IMG/VR virus record: IMGVR_UViG_3300043787_000178
Span: 1 to 33,154 of that record
Strand: one strand, 5' to 3'
From: a virus
DNA: 33,154 bases
Under the pieces are notes generated by a model. It was given only the letters and a program-made list of their open reading frames with translations. It was not told the origin of the DNA and made no database searches. The translations under genes and the position numbers were made by a program. Shown here piece after piece: positions 16,589 to 23,890 of this stretch. How positions within the stretch are numbered: position 1 is the first letter of the stretch; every line of letters starts with the position of its first letter.

Positions 16589-16673
16589 GCCGTTATGGTG
16601 GAATTGGTATACACAAGGGACTTAAAATCCCTCGGCTTTGGCCATATGGGTTCGAGTCCCATTAACGGCACCA
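16589..16673 (+). tRNA. tRNA-Leu (anticodon TAA), CCA encoded
   Basis: A complete cloverleaf of 85 nt: acceptor GCCGTTA/TAACGGC, anticodon arm AGGGA-CTTAAAA-TCCCT (TAA), a long variable arm with GGCTTTGGCC, T loop TTCGAGT and an encoded CCA. Phage-encoded tRNA-Leu(UAA) fits the many TTA leucine codons in this AT-rich operon, against a GC-rich host. Confidence 0.95.
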
Positions 16674-16749
16674 ACATTACCATAATGTAAGATATTTATG
16701 GTAAGTATCCCCCACACACGTCGGCATAACGTGCTCCATAGATATTAAT

Positions 16750-16788
16750 AACCACTCTTATCATTGTGGGGAGGGTGGTTGTTTTTCT
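16750..16788 (+). terminator. Terminator after the tRNA
   Basis: AACCAC (16750-16755) and GTGGTT (16775-16780) pair, flanked by GTTTTTC. It lies 76 bp after the tRNA and just before the ribosome site (AAAAAGGAG) of the next gene, so it may limit read-through. Confidence 0.55.
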
Positions 16789-16803
16789 TATAAAAAGGAG
16801 ATT

Positions 16804-17019
16804 ATGGCACATAATTTAGAGGAAATTAATTTTATTCATGGAAGAAATAGTTTAGTGCAAGGTTGTACAATACGTAAAAGTAATATATTAAATAATGCTA
16901 ATTATTATGAATTAACATGTTTAACTTGTAATCAAACAGGATATTATGAAAGTGAATATCATCAAGGTAAAGCAGCAGGTATGCATTTTGCTGATAAAGA
17001 TAAATATCCAATAGAATGA
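16804..17019 (+). CDS. Small hypothetical protein with CxxC
   Basis: The 71 residues MAHNLEEINFIHGRN... include CLTCNQTG at about 40-47, a zinc-knuckle-like pair. A good AAAAAGGAG ribosome site precedes ATG 16804. Its stop overlaps the next start (17016). Function unknown. Confidence 0.6.
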   Translation: MAHNLEEINFIHGRNSLVQGCTIRKSNILNNANYYELTCLTCNQTGYYESEYHQGKAAGMHFADKDKYPIE

Positions 17020-17204
17020 AAAGAAAACGTAAGTTTGGAGAAACTCTTACTAGAATTTTAGCTAATCCACTTATACAACCATTAGCTAAAATTGTATTAA
17101 GAAATGAATTAGAAAGAGAAATAAAACGAAGTAAGGGAGGTTGTCCAAAAGGATATAAACATGACACAAGAACAATATCTAAAACGTTTTCAAGAAATAA
17201 TTGA
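17016..17204 (+). CDS. Small basic hypothetical protein
   Basis: The 62 residues start MKRKRKFGETLTRILANPLIQPLAKIV and are rich in Lys and Arg, ending in a basic tail. The frame starts with an ATGA overlap at 17016 and runs 44 bp into the next gene. It may bind nucleic acid, but nothing recognisable supports that. Confidence 0.5.
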   Translation: MKRKRKFGETLTRILANPLIQPLAKIVLRNELEREIKRSKGGCPKGYKHDTRTISKTFSRNN

Positions 17205-17469
17205 TGAGATGTATAGTGTTACAAAAGCTAAAAATTCAGATTATGCAACACCAAAAGAGGCACTACGTAATTTTAAGATGTTCGGTGCTTTTGGTGTTCT
17301 TGTTAGAATATCAGATAAAATATCAAGACTTAGAACAGTATTAGAAGATAAACGTGAATTTGCTGTAAAAGAAACTGCTTTTGATACCGTGACAGATATG
17401 GCAGTATATAGTGTAATTCTTAGAATTATAATGGAAGAAGAAGCTAAAGAAAATGAGTTTAATAAATAA
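17161..17469 (+). CDS. Nmad1/DUF1599-domain protein
   Basis: The 102 residues carry the DUF1599 (nucleotide-modification-associated domain 1) signature: AKNSDYATPKEALRNFKMFG, then GVLVRISDKISRLRTVL, then AFDTVTDMAVYSVILRIIM. The family is named for its occurrence near phage base-modification genes; its biochemical role is not settled. Here it overlaps the exonuclease/UDG-like gene by 17 bp, next to polymerase, SLOG and MazG-type genes, so a link to nucleotide-pool or DNA modification is plausible. Start ATG 17161. Confidence 0.8.
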   Translation: MTQEQYLKRFQEIIDEMYSVTKAKNSDYATPKEALRNFKMFGAFGVLVRISDKISRLRTVLEDKREFAVKETAFDTVTDMAVYSVILRIIMEEEAKENEFNK

Positions 17470-18580
17470 CTTCGGTCCCGAAACAAGTCCTATTTGGGTC
17501 ATACTTGATTCTCCTTATGACGGAGATTCGGATATTGACCCAGTTACACAAATTGATAAATTAGGAATAATATTGAGTGGTGGTTATGGATATAATTTTA
17601 AAAAGATTTGGAAGATGGGTGGTCTTTCTCTTAGTGATGTTCACATTCGATCTAATCGCCCTTGTATCGGAGCATCGTATGTTAAAGAGAATGTACTTAG
17701 CAATCTTCTTGGTGATATTGACAAATATCATCCTACTTTTATTGTTCCACTTTCTGATGAAGTTTTGAATTATTTAATCCCACACACAACACAAGCCAAA
17801 GAAAAGAATTCATCCCTTGGAAAGTGGGCTGGTTCCTTATTAACATCTAAATATATTTCATATCCACATTATATAATAGGGAGCCAGCCACCAGATTGGG
17901 TTACGAAGAATTGGGCCTATAATGAAATCCAAGCCTTCATAGATTTTGGACATGTCCGTGAGGAATTTGAATACTGGACAAAATATGGAACTCTTAATCC
18001 ACTACCTAGACGTAATCTTATTACCCAACCATCTTATTCCGATCTTGTTGGTTATTTGCATGACTGTCTTAATGTTAGTATGGTGTCAGTCGATATTGAG
18101 ACTATCCGACCTAAGAAGGGTAGTACTTATTATAATATTAATTGCGGGTATCCTTACACTATTGCTCTTGCTAAGTCTCCCAAAGATGCAATAAGTTTCT
18201 CTTTCTGGGATTATACACCAGAACAATGTGTACAGATTTGGAGAATGTTAAATGAGATTCTTAGTAAAGTGCCTCAGATTGGGCAAAACTATTTTCTCTT
18301 TGATAGTCATTATCTTGAAGCATTGGGATTTAGAATTTGTTTATCTTCGTGTTTCGACACCCTTATACGACACCATATATTATGGCCATCCCTTAAGCAC
18401 GCACTTCATTTTCAGACAAGACAATACACAAGAGAACCGTACTACAAAGATGAGGGACGAAACTTCAATGTAAAACGTAAAACACAGTTCATGCTATACA
18501 ATGCCAAAGATGCAGCCGTTACTTTTGAAATTTATGAAGAACAAGAAAAAGAGTTTAAAGAACGTCCACATATTAGGTAA
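17453..18580 (+). CDS. UDG-like domain fused to DEDDy 3'-5' exonuclease (polymerase proofreading half)
   Basis: The 375 residues combine two domains. Residues about 10-150 resemble the uracil-DNA-glycosylase (family 4-like) domain known at the N-terminus of SPO1-type DNA polymerases: IWVILDSPYDGDSD, GGYGYNFKKIWKMGGLSLSD, HPTFIVPLSDEVLN. Residues 205-375 are a DEDDy exonuclease: SVDIET (D214, E216), GQNYFLFD (D284), YNAKDAA (Y349, D353). In known phages this pair continues directly into the polymerase, but here the gene ends after the exonuclease and the polymerase is a separate gene at 19579. The UDG-like part lacks an obvious catalytic GEAPG motif, so it is probably structural. The start overlaps the previous gene by 17 bp. 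Confidence 0.78.
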   Translation: MSLINNFGPETSPIWVILDSPYDGDSDIDPVTQIDKLGIILSGGYGYNFKKIWKMGGLSLSDVHIRSNRPCIGASYVKENVLSNLLGDIDKYHPTFIVPLSDEVLNYLIPHTTQAKEKNSSLGKWAGSLLTSKYISYPHYIIGSQPPDWVTKNWAYNEIQAFIDFGHVREEFEYWTKYGTLNPLPRRNLITQPSYSDLVGYLHDCLNVSMVSVDIETIRPKKGSTYYNINCGYPYTIALAKSPKDAISFSFWDYTPEQCVQIWRMLNEILSKVPQIGQNYFLFDSHYLEALGFRICLSSCFDTLIRHHILWPSLKHALHFQTRQYTREPYYKDEGRNFNVKRKTQFMLYNAKDAAVTFEIYEEQEKEFKERPHIR

Positions 18581-18746
18581 AATATTACAACATCAAGCAC
18601 AAGGTCCGGATACTTATATAGAAGATTACATCCAACCACCCGGCATACGCGCAACATGTCACGGTCATTTAGAACCACTTGGTTTTAAAAGTATAGAAGA
18701 TTTACAAAAACACTGGCGGGAAGAACATGAAGGGAGACAGAAATGA
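18534..18746 (+). CDS. Small zinc-finger-like protein
   Basis: The 70-residue frame from ATG 18534 reads MKNKKKSLKNVHILGK and ends with TCHGHLEPLGF...LQKHWREEHEGR, an arrangement of Cys and His ligands that could bind zinc (C, H, then two H). It begins inside the exonuclease gene. The function is unknown, and the start could be up to 11 codons earlier. Confidence 0.45.
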   Translation: MKNKKKSLKNVHILGKILQHQAQGPDTYIEDYIQPPGIRATCHGHLEPLGFKSIEDLQKHWREEHEGRQK

Positions 18747-19198
18747 TTGTTGGTATAGTTGGAAGTGAAGAAGTTAAATTTACTGAACTAGGTAAACAAA
18801 ATGCCCTTCATTATATTAGACAAATAGTAGCTGATCCAGAAGTTACTGAAGTTGTCAGTGGTGGTTGTCATCTTGGCGGTATAGATATATGGGCAGAGGA
18901 AATAGCCAAAGAATATAACAAAAAGATGACAGTATTTTTACCAACAGGACATTATTGGTCTACAGGATTTAAGCCACGAAATGAAAAAATTGCAAATAAA
19001 AGTGATATTGTATATTGTATCACTGTAGATAAATTACCTGAAAATTATAATGGTATGAAATTTGATTTATGTTATCATTGTGAAAGAAATTCAGTTATAT
19101 CTTATCCAGATCATGTAAAATCTGGTGGTTGCTGGACGATGTATTATGCTATAGATCATGGTAAAAAAGGTAAATTAATTGTAGTACATAATTATTAA
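18743..19198 (+). CDS. SLOG/DprA-like Rossmann-fold protein
   Basis: The 151 residues resemble SLOG-superfamily nucleotide-binding domains: IVGIVGSEEVKFTELG, then EVVSGGCHLGGIDIWAEEIAKEY, where SGG...GxD gives the phosphate-binding turn. FLPTG and GFKPRNEKIANKSDIVYCI complete the fold. SLOG domains bind nucleotide ligands or DNA (DprA). The middle Cys/His stretch (CYHCERNS) is unusual for the family. The start overlaps the previous stop (ATGA). Confidence 0.7.
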   Translation: MIVGIVGSEEVKFTELGKQNALHYIRQIVADPEVTEVVSGGCHLGGIDIWAEEIAKEYNKKMTVFLPTGHYWSTGFKPRNEKIANKSDIVYCITVDKLPENYNGMKFDLCYHCERNSVISYPDHVKSGGCWTMYYAIDHGKKGKLIVVHNY

Positions 19199-19207
19199 AG
19201 GAGTTAT

Positions 19208-19495
19208 ATGGCTAAGGACATTCTCGGAAACGAACTTAAAGTAGGTGATTACGTACATTTTACTTTACCATCCAATCAAGTACTAGCTAAAATAACTGAA
19301 TTATCAGAAGGCGGCTTACTTGGTGCTAGTGCTATTGTACAGAACAAGGCACAAGGTATAGTACTACCCGGTACAGTTACATTTACAATAGAAGCTAACG
19401 CACAGTTTGACCCGAATAACAAAGTTATTATGGTAAACAAAGCCGTCATTCCACCTGATTCGCCGTTATTGACGAAGGAAGGGAAGCCAAATTGA
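19208..19495 (+). CDS. Hypothetical beta-rich protein
   Basis: The 95 residues begin AKDILGNELKVGDYVHFTLP and continue with alternating beta pattern, like a small SH3/KOW-type barrel. The end is a Pro-rich tail. A good AAAGGAG lies before ATG 19208. Function unknown. Confidence 0.6.
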   Translation: MAKDILGNELKVGDYVHFTLPSNQVLAKITELSEGGLLGASAIVQNKAQGIVLPGTVTFTIEANAQFDPNNKVIMVNKAVIPPDSPLLTKEGKPN

Positions 19496-19496
19496 T

Positions 19497-19613
19497 ATGT
19501 CCGGCGTTAGAAAACCTATAGAAGAACGTTTTGCCGTTAAGTATAAAATAGAAGATAAAGGATATTTAACTCCATTAAGTGAGTATAAAATTGCAAAACT
19601 TAATAACAAGTAA
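19497..19613 (+). CDS. Very short ORF upstream of polymerase
   Basis: A 38-residue frame (MSGVRKPIEERFAVKYK...), starting at ATG 19497 just after the previous stop and overlapping the polymerase start by 35 bp. It may be a small protein or a coupling ORF for the polymerase. Evidence is limited to its position and compatible composition. Confidence 0.35.
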   Translation: MSGVRKPIEERFAVKYKIEDKGYLTPLSEYKIAKLNNK

Positions 19614-21117
19614 TTATGAACATAGATTAGCATTTCATTTCCATAATATAGATCGGAGAGGTCTACTTATCCATCCTGACCTAAAAGAACAAGCTCGTCT
19701 TAAATGTGAAGAAGAACTAACAAACAACTGTGCTTATCTTAGTAACTTCTGGAATACAGAAGTCTATATTGGCAGTGAAAATGCTCCAGAAAATCCAACA
19801 CGTCCGACAATGAATCTGAATGCAAATTCAGGGAACAATACTGTTCTGATAAATCTTACTCGTCTTGGATATAACGTCCCTAAGATTCGTAAGAAAAATA
19901 TCGAAACAGACTCCTATGAACTAGAAGAAAGTGCGGGAGAGTTAGCATTAGTAAAATTATTAGCCGACCCATCCCGATGGCCCTCTCCTTCTGCTGGAGA
20001 GGGCATTAAAAAGTTATTGGAAACGAGAGAAGTAATCACTTTTAGGAATAGGTATATCAATGCGCGACTTTATCATAACATATATTTTGCCAATCATAAT
20101 GTGGCAGCTACGGTTACTGGGCGTAGAGGAAGTAAAAAGACTATCTTTGGATTCGGAGGAAATGACCAGAATTTCCCGTCCAGAGGAAGATTATCTGATA
20201 TATGGAAAGAATGTGTTGTGGTACGTCCGGGTAAACTCTTCTTCTTTGTTGACCAAGTAAGTGCCGAGGATTGGCCAGTACAAGCATTGTCGGAGAATCA
20301 CACAGCTTTAGCACAAATGATTGCTGGTGTTAATAGACATTATATTTTTGCTAGTCAGATTTTTGGTTTATCCGTAGATGAGTTAAAAAAGAAACGTTCT
20401 AATAAAGACGGTTCTTACACAAAAGAACAACAAGACGAAGCAGAGATGCAGTATTATATGGGAAAGAAGGCCCGACATAGCAACAATTATGGTATGCAAC
20501 CAACTACTTTCTCCGAAGCACTTGCAAAAGAAGGCGGTTTTACTGTTCCAATAGAAGCTTGTAAAAACATTCTTAGTATCGTAGACAGGATCGACCCAAA
20601 TGTTAAACGAATCTTTCATAAGTATATCCAAGATAAACTTGCCAACTCCGCACATATGCTTCAAACACCATTGGGACGGGAAAGAGCCTTCCTTGGATTA
20701 CGTAGTGGTGAAAAGAATTACTCGATTCTTAATGAAGCATATTCTTACGTCCCCCAAAGTACAGTCGGTGATAATACGGGACTTGCAGTTTGCGAACTCG
20801 AAGCATGTCACAATTATATACTCCAAGATGGACATGACAGTTTATGTCAAGAAATACCTGATAACGAACAGACACTCAGAACGGTATTTAAAAACACTGC
20901 AAATGCGTTTAAGAGAAGGATTACGTTTCATAACGGAGTAGAGATAGAGATTCCGATAGAAGGTCAAATTGGGTTTAATTGGAAAGATAAGATTAAGTTA
21001 GAAGAGTATAGCGAAGATTGTTTAATGAATGCATATAAGGAACTAAAGGAGAAATATGGAAATAGCAGAACTACAACAAGTAGCATTCAACAATGCCAAG
21101 AAATTGGGATGGTGTGA
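19579..21117 (+). CDS. Family A DNA polymerase, polymerase domain only
   Basis: The 512 residues have the polymerase part of family A enzymes. TGRRGSKK and NDQNFP (179-200) are the conserved TGR and N-Q-F/IP region. Motif A is VDQVSAEDWPV (D225). Motif B is KKARHSNNYGM (R299 to Y304), with the variant RHSNNYG as in SPO1-like polymerases. YVPQSTVGD (390-398) precedes motif C, GHDS (H419, D420). There is no exonuclease domain; that function sits in the separate gene at 17453. The start is a GTG at 19579 that overlaps the small ORF upstream. The C-terminal end overlaps the MazG-like gene by 62 bp. This is the phage replicase, copying its own genome with the upstream exonuclease as a probable partner. 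Confidence 0.93.
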   Translation: MSIKLQNLITSNYEHRLAFHFHNIDRRGLLIHPDLKEQARLKCEEELTNNCAYLSNFWNTEVYIGSENAPENPTRPTMNLNANSGNNTVLINLTRLGYNVPKIRKKNIETDSYELEESAGELALVKLLADPSRWPSPSAGEGIKKLLETREVITFRNRYINARLYHNIYFANHNVAATVTGRRGSKKTIFGFGGNDQNFPSRGRLSDIWKECVVVRPGKLFFFVDQVSAEDWPVQALSENHTALAQMIAGVNRHYIFASQIFGLSVDELKKKRSNKDGSYTKEQQDEAEMQYYMGKKARHSNNYGMQPTTFSEALAKEGGFTVPIEACKNILSIVDRIDPNVKRIFHKYIQDKLANSAHMLQTPLGRERAFLGLRSGEKNYSILNEAYSYVPQSTVGDNTGLAVCELEACHNYILQDGHDSLCQEIPDNEQTLRTVFKNTANAFKRRITFHNGVEIEIPIEGQIGFNWKDKIKLEEYSEDCLMNAYKELKEKYGNSRTTTSSIQQCQEIGMV

Positions 21118-21379
21118 CAAGCCCGTACCCGTGCCAGAAATGATAGCACTTATTCACAGTGAAGCAAGTGAGGCACTTGAGGAATACAGGAATGGTAAAC
21201 CATTGTATTATAAGGGACCAAATGGAAAACCAGAAGGAATTGCTAGTGAGTTTGCGGATATTATGATACGTATAGGGCATTACTCAGAACTACTTGGGAT
21301 TAATTTAGAAGAAGCTATTAATGAAAAACTAGATTATAATCTAACTCGTGGTCATCGTCATGGTGGGAAATTAGCATAA
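21056..21379 (+). CDS. MazG-like NTP pyrophosphohydrolase
   Basis: The 107 residues show the all-alpha NTP-pyrophosphatase pattern: EMIALIHSEASEALEEYR supplies the EExxE-like acidic helix, and IASEFADIMIRI the ExxD helix. The last part is a basic HRHGGK tail. The protein may clean modified or excess nucleotides or lower ppGpp. It overlaps the polymerase gene and is followed after 13 bp by the helicase-like gene. Confidence 0.8.
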   Translation: MEIAELQQVAFNNAKKLGWCDKPVPVPEMIALIHSEASEALEEYRNGKPLYYKGPNGKPEGIASEFADIMIRIGHYSELLGINLEEAINEKLDYNLTRGHRHGGKLA

Positions 21380-21392
21380 AGAAAGTTGCTCC

Positions 21393-22619
21393 GTGCCCCG
21401 TATACTTAAGAAACCTTGGTTAGATGCGTTTAGTGATTATTGTCAAGGAATGGAAACGCCACGGGAGTATATTAATTGGGTAGGGATATCAGTTCTATCA
21501 TCAGCATTGAAACGACGATGTTACATCTGGTATAGAGGAATAAAGTTTTATCCTAATCAATATATAATCCTAGTCGGCCCACCCGGTATTGGAAAAGGGG
21601 AGAGTATAAATGCTGCGACGAAAATAGCGAATGAAGTAAAAGCAATTAATTATATTAAGGACTGGGTTACTCCACAGGAAATTATAGAAGAGTTAAGCGC
21701 GGGCTTTCAGCATATCAATTTAAAGCCCGGACAGGTGATAACAACTAATGTTGTACAAGATCACACATGTTGTATCATGGCTCCGGAATTGGCAGTATTT
21801 TTACAGCAGTATGATAATTTGCACAGCCTTATGTGCGCTTGGTGGGATCAAAATAAGTTCGATTACAAGACTAAGAACAAAGGAAAACATGTTATTGAGG
21901 ATATGTCAGTTTCTCTTCTTGGTGGCTGCGTCCCTGACTACGTTCGGAGTCTTAGTAAAGATCGACTCGCTCCCATTACTGGTGGCTTTACTGCTCGTAC
22001 TATATTTGTTTATGCTACTGAAAAGTTTCAACTTATAGATAATAGTTTTGGTGCTCCAAACGGTAGTAAAACAAAAATCCATGATGACTTAGTAAATGAT
22101 TTACGACATATCACTACTCTAACGGGCGAATTAAGGATAAGCAAAGATGCCGAAACACTCTGGCAACAAGTCTACCAAGAACACAACAAACGGGGAGCTA
22201 TTGATTCTGACGCTAGTGCGAACTTTAAAAGCAGAATCTCCAGTCATATTATCAAAACGGCAGTTACAATCAGTATTTCTGACTCCGATAACCTCGTCAT
22301 CACAAGAGATCACCTTGACACAGCTATACGACTTATTGAAGGGATCAGAGATAAAGTTGATATTGTGTTTAGATCCATCGGTGAAAGTCCTCTTGCCGTG
22401 ACGATGGATAAGGTGATTAAGTTGGTGGATATGAAGGGAATAGTACTTTATAAGGAGTTGTTAAAATATGTAATGAGAGACGCTACACAGGATCAGTTAA
22501 ATGGTATATTACAAGTTCTCGTAAAAACCGGAATGATTGTGGAAAAGATTAATGTAAATAGCCAAGTAGAATATTGGAGTACAAATTTTATCAAAACACA
22601 AGGAGCAGGGAATCCATGA
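21393..22619 (+). CDS. DUF3987-type helicase/ATPase
   Basis: The 408 residues carry Walker A, GPPGIGKG (about residue 57), after a YINWVGISVLSSALKRR entry helix, and a Walker-B-like segment in CCIMAPELAVF. Then come MSVSLLGGCVPDYVRSL and LAPITGGFTARTIFVYA, all as in phage DUF3987 proteins that act as replicative helicase or primase-helicase modules. A C-terminal winged-helix-like end (VTMDKVIKLVDMKGIVLYKELL) may bind DNA. The start is GTG 21393, with the stop overlapping the next start (ATGA at 22616). With the polymerase, exonuclease and DUF669 protein it completes a replication set. Confidence 0.82.
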   Translation: MPRILKKPWLDAFSDYCQGMETPREYINWVGISVLSSALKRRCYIWYRGIKFYPNQYIILVGPPGIGKGESINAATKIANEVKAINYIKDWVTPQEIIEELSAGFQHINLKPGQVITTNVVQDHTCCIMAPELAVFLQQYDNLHSLMCAWWDQNKFDYKTKNKGKHVIEDMSVSLLGGCVPDYVRSLSKDRLAPITGGFTARTIFVYATEKFQLIDNSFGAPNGSKTKIHDDLVNDLRHITTLTGELRISKDAETLWQQVYQEHNKRGAIDSDASANFKSRISSHIIKTAVTISISDSDNLVITRDHLDTAIRLIEGIRDKVDIVFRSIGESPLAVTMDKVIKLVDMKGIVLYKELLKYVMRDATQDQLNGILQVLVKTGMIVEKINVNSQVEYWSTNFIKTQGAGNP

Positions 22620-23209
22620 GTAAGAAAGTGAATATTGTTTTAGAAGAAATTGATCCACAATGGGCCAACATTAAGGGCCAATATCTTATTTCCCCCATCT
22701 ACGGTGGCAGTGGACGTGTTCTAGTACAAGAAGATCCATACAAATCAAAGTATGAATGTTCCAAATGTCATGGAGTAGGCCACTTAGGAGAAGTTTGTAA
22801 ATGGTGCCTTGGAACTAAATTTGAAAAGGGCAAAGAAGAAAATGGTTACTGTCGTGATTGCACCGTTGGCGCAGATAATAACGCGGCAGGAAAAACATTA
22901 GGTCATGTAGCATGTGACTTATGTCATGGTACAGGCGGTTCAATTGTAGTACCGGATGAAAATCAACGAAATACTACTACTGGAGATATTCTTGCTATAA
23001 GTAATAGAGATATATTAGAAGTCAGGGTTGGTGATAAAGTAATGTTTACAAACTATTCAGGTAGTCCCTTTAAATTCATGGATATAGATCTTCGTATAAT
23101 TATAGAACGTGATTTATTAGGTAAAGTAAAACAACTTAAACATAACGTAGAAGGTCTTAATGAAGGGAATTTTGCTGATTTAGAAAATACTGGAGTACCG
23201 AGGGAATAA
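22616..23209 (+). CDS. GroES-fold protein with DnaJ-type zinc finger inserted
   Basis: The 197 residues look like a GroES (Cpn10) barrel split by a DnaJ zinc finger. The N-terminal piece SGRVLVQED (32-40) matches the start of GroES (DRVLVK-like). The C-terminal piece IVVPDENQ, GDILAISNRDILE, VRVGDKVMFTNYSG, LRIIIERDLLGKV (110-171) follows GroES strand for strand, including the VGD turn and the DIL end. Between them, where GroES carries its mobile GroEL-binding loop, are four CxxC motifs: C48-C51, C61-C64, C79-C82, C100-C103. Two carry the DnaJ CxxCxGxG form (CHGVG, CHGTG), the others a degenerate one. A chaperonin co-factor is the most likely role; phage T4 gp31 is the known precedent for the GroES part. 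The start overlaps the helicase stop (ATGA). GroEL itself is not in the window. Confidence 0.75.
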   Translation: MSKKVNIVLEEIDPQWANIKGQYLISPIYGGSGRVLVQEDPYKSKYECSKCHGVGHLGEVCKWCLGTKFEKGKEENGYCRDCTVGADNNAAGKTLGHVACDLCHGTGGSIVVPDENQRNTTTGDILAISNRDILEVRVGDKVMFTNYSGSPFKFMDIDLRIIIERDLLGKVKQLKHNVEGLNEGNFADLENTGVPRE

Positions 23210-23211
23210 TT

Positions 23212-23634
23212 ATGCCTATGAACCCAATAGAAGCACTAGCAGATTGTATCTTTCAATTTGAAGGCTATTTCCGTCCCGGTAGTTCTGTTGGTGGAGTAAA
23301 GGGAAGTACATCATGGAGGAATAGGAATCCGGGGAATCTTCGGCCAACATCAACAGCACAATTAGCAGATGAGAAAGGTTATAGAATATTTATTTCTCTT
23401 GCTGAAGGTTGGAATGCTTTGTTAAATGATATTCAGGCAAAAGTAATCTTCGGCACACATGGTATAACCCCGGCCAGTACTCTTACTGATTTCTTTAACA
23501 TCTACGCACCTGCATTGGACAAGAATGACCCAGAACAATACAGCCGTCAAGTTGCTCTTTGGCTTACGAAAATATATAATGCCCAAGTAATGCCAACGAC
23601 GACATTGAAGGAAATTATGGAGTTGGGAAAATAA
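23212..23634 (+). CDS. Lysozyme-like/virion-associated RNNPGN-type protein
   Basis: The 140 residues carry SWRNRNPGNLRPTS at about 34-47, then GYRIFISLAEGWNALLNDI, a motif pair common in phage proteins annotated as lysis or tail-associated muramidases. A catalytic glutamate may be the FEGYF near residue 17. No signal peptide is seen. It lies at the end of the early operon before the LuxR-type gene and terminator, so a lysis role is reasonable though not certain; a structural role is also possible. Confidence 0.6.
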   Translation: MPMNPIEALADCIFQFEGYFRPGSSVGGVKGSTSWRNRNPGNLRPTSTAQLADEKGYRIFISLAEGWNALLNDIQAKVIFGTHGITPASTLTDFFNIYAPALDKNDPEQYSRQVALWLTKIYNAQVMPTTTLKEIMELGK

Positions 23635-23635
23635 C

Positions 23636-23851
23636 ATGCACAAACTATCTCCTAAACAATTAGAACAAGCATCTTTAGTGTCTAAAGGTCTAACAGATAA
23701 AGAAATAGCCAATATTATGCATCTATGCCTTGGAACAATAAAAAATAATAATAAATTAATGTATAGAAAAATGGATCTTAAAGCTGGTGATGGTAATAGA
23801 GTAAAACTGGCTAGATGGTACTGGGAAACATATGAAAAAGGCCCCAAATAA
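23636..23851 (+). CDS. LuxR/GerE-type HTH protein
   Basis: The 71 residues are almost only a helix-turn-helix: LSPKQLEQASLVSKGLTDKE, IANIMHLCLGTIKNNNKLMYRKM, as in LuxR/GerE C-terminal domains. No receiver or ligand domain is present. It is the last gene before the bidirectional terminator. A DNA-binding regulator of the late genes is a fair guess. Confidence 0.75.
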   Translation: MHKLSPKQLEQASLVSKGLTDKEIANIMHLCLGTIKNNNKLMYRKMDLKAGDGNRVKLARWYWETYEKGPK

Positions 23852-23865
23852 AACTGGGGCCTTTT
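23836..23865. terminator. Bidirectional terminator between the two phage operons
   Basis: AAAAGGCCCCA (23836-23846) pairs perfectly with TGGGGCCTTTT (23855-23865). It has A and T runs at both edges and lies at the meeting point of the plus-strand left operon and the minus-strand right operon. Confidence 0.9.
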
Positions 23866-23890
23866 GTTTTGTGTTAAATATTTTAAAAAT

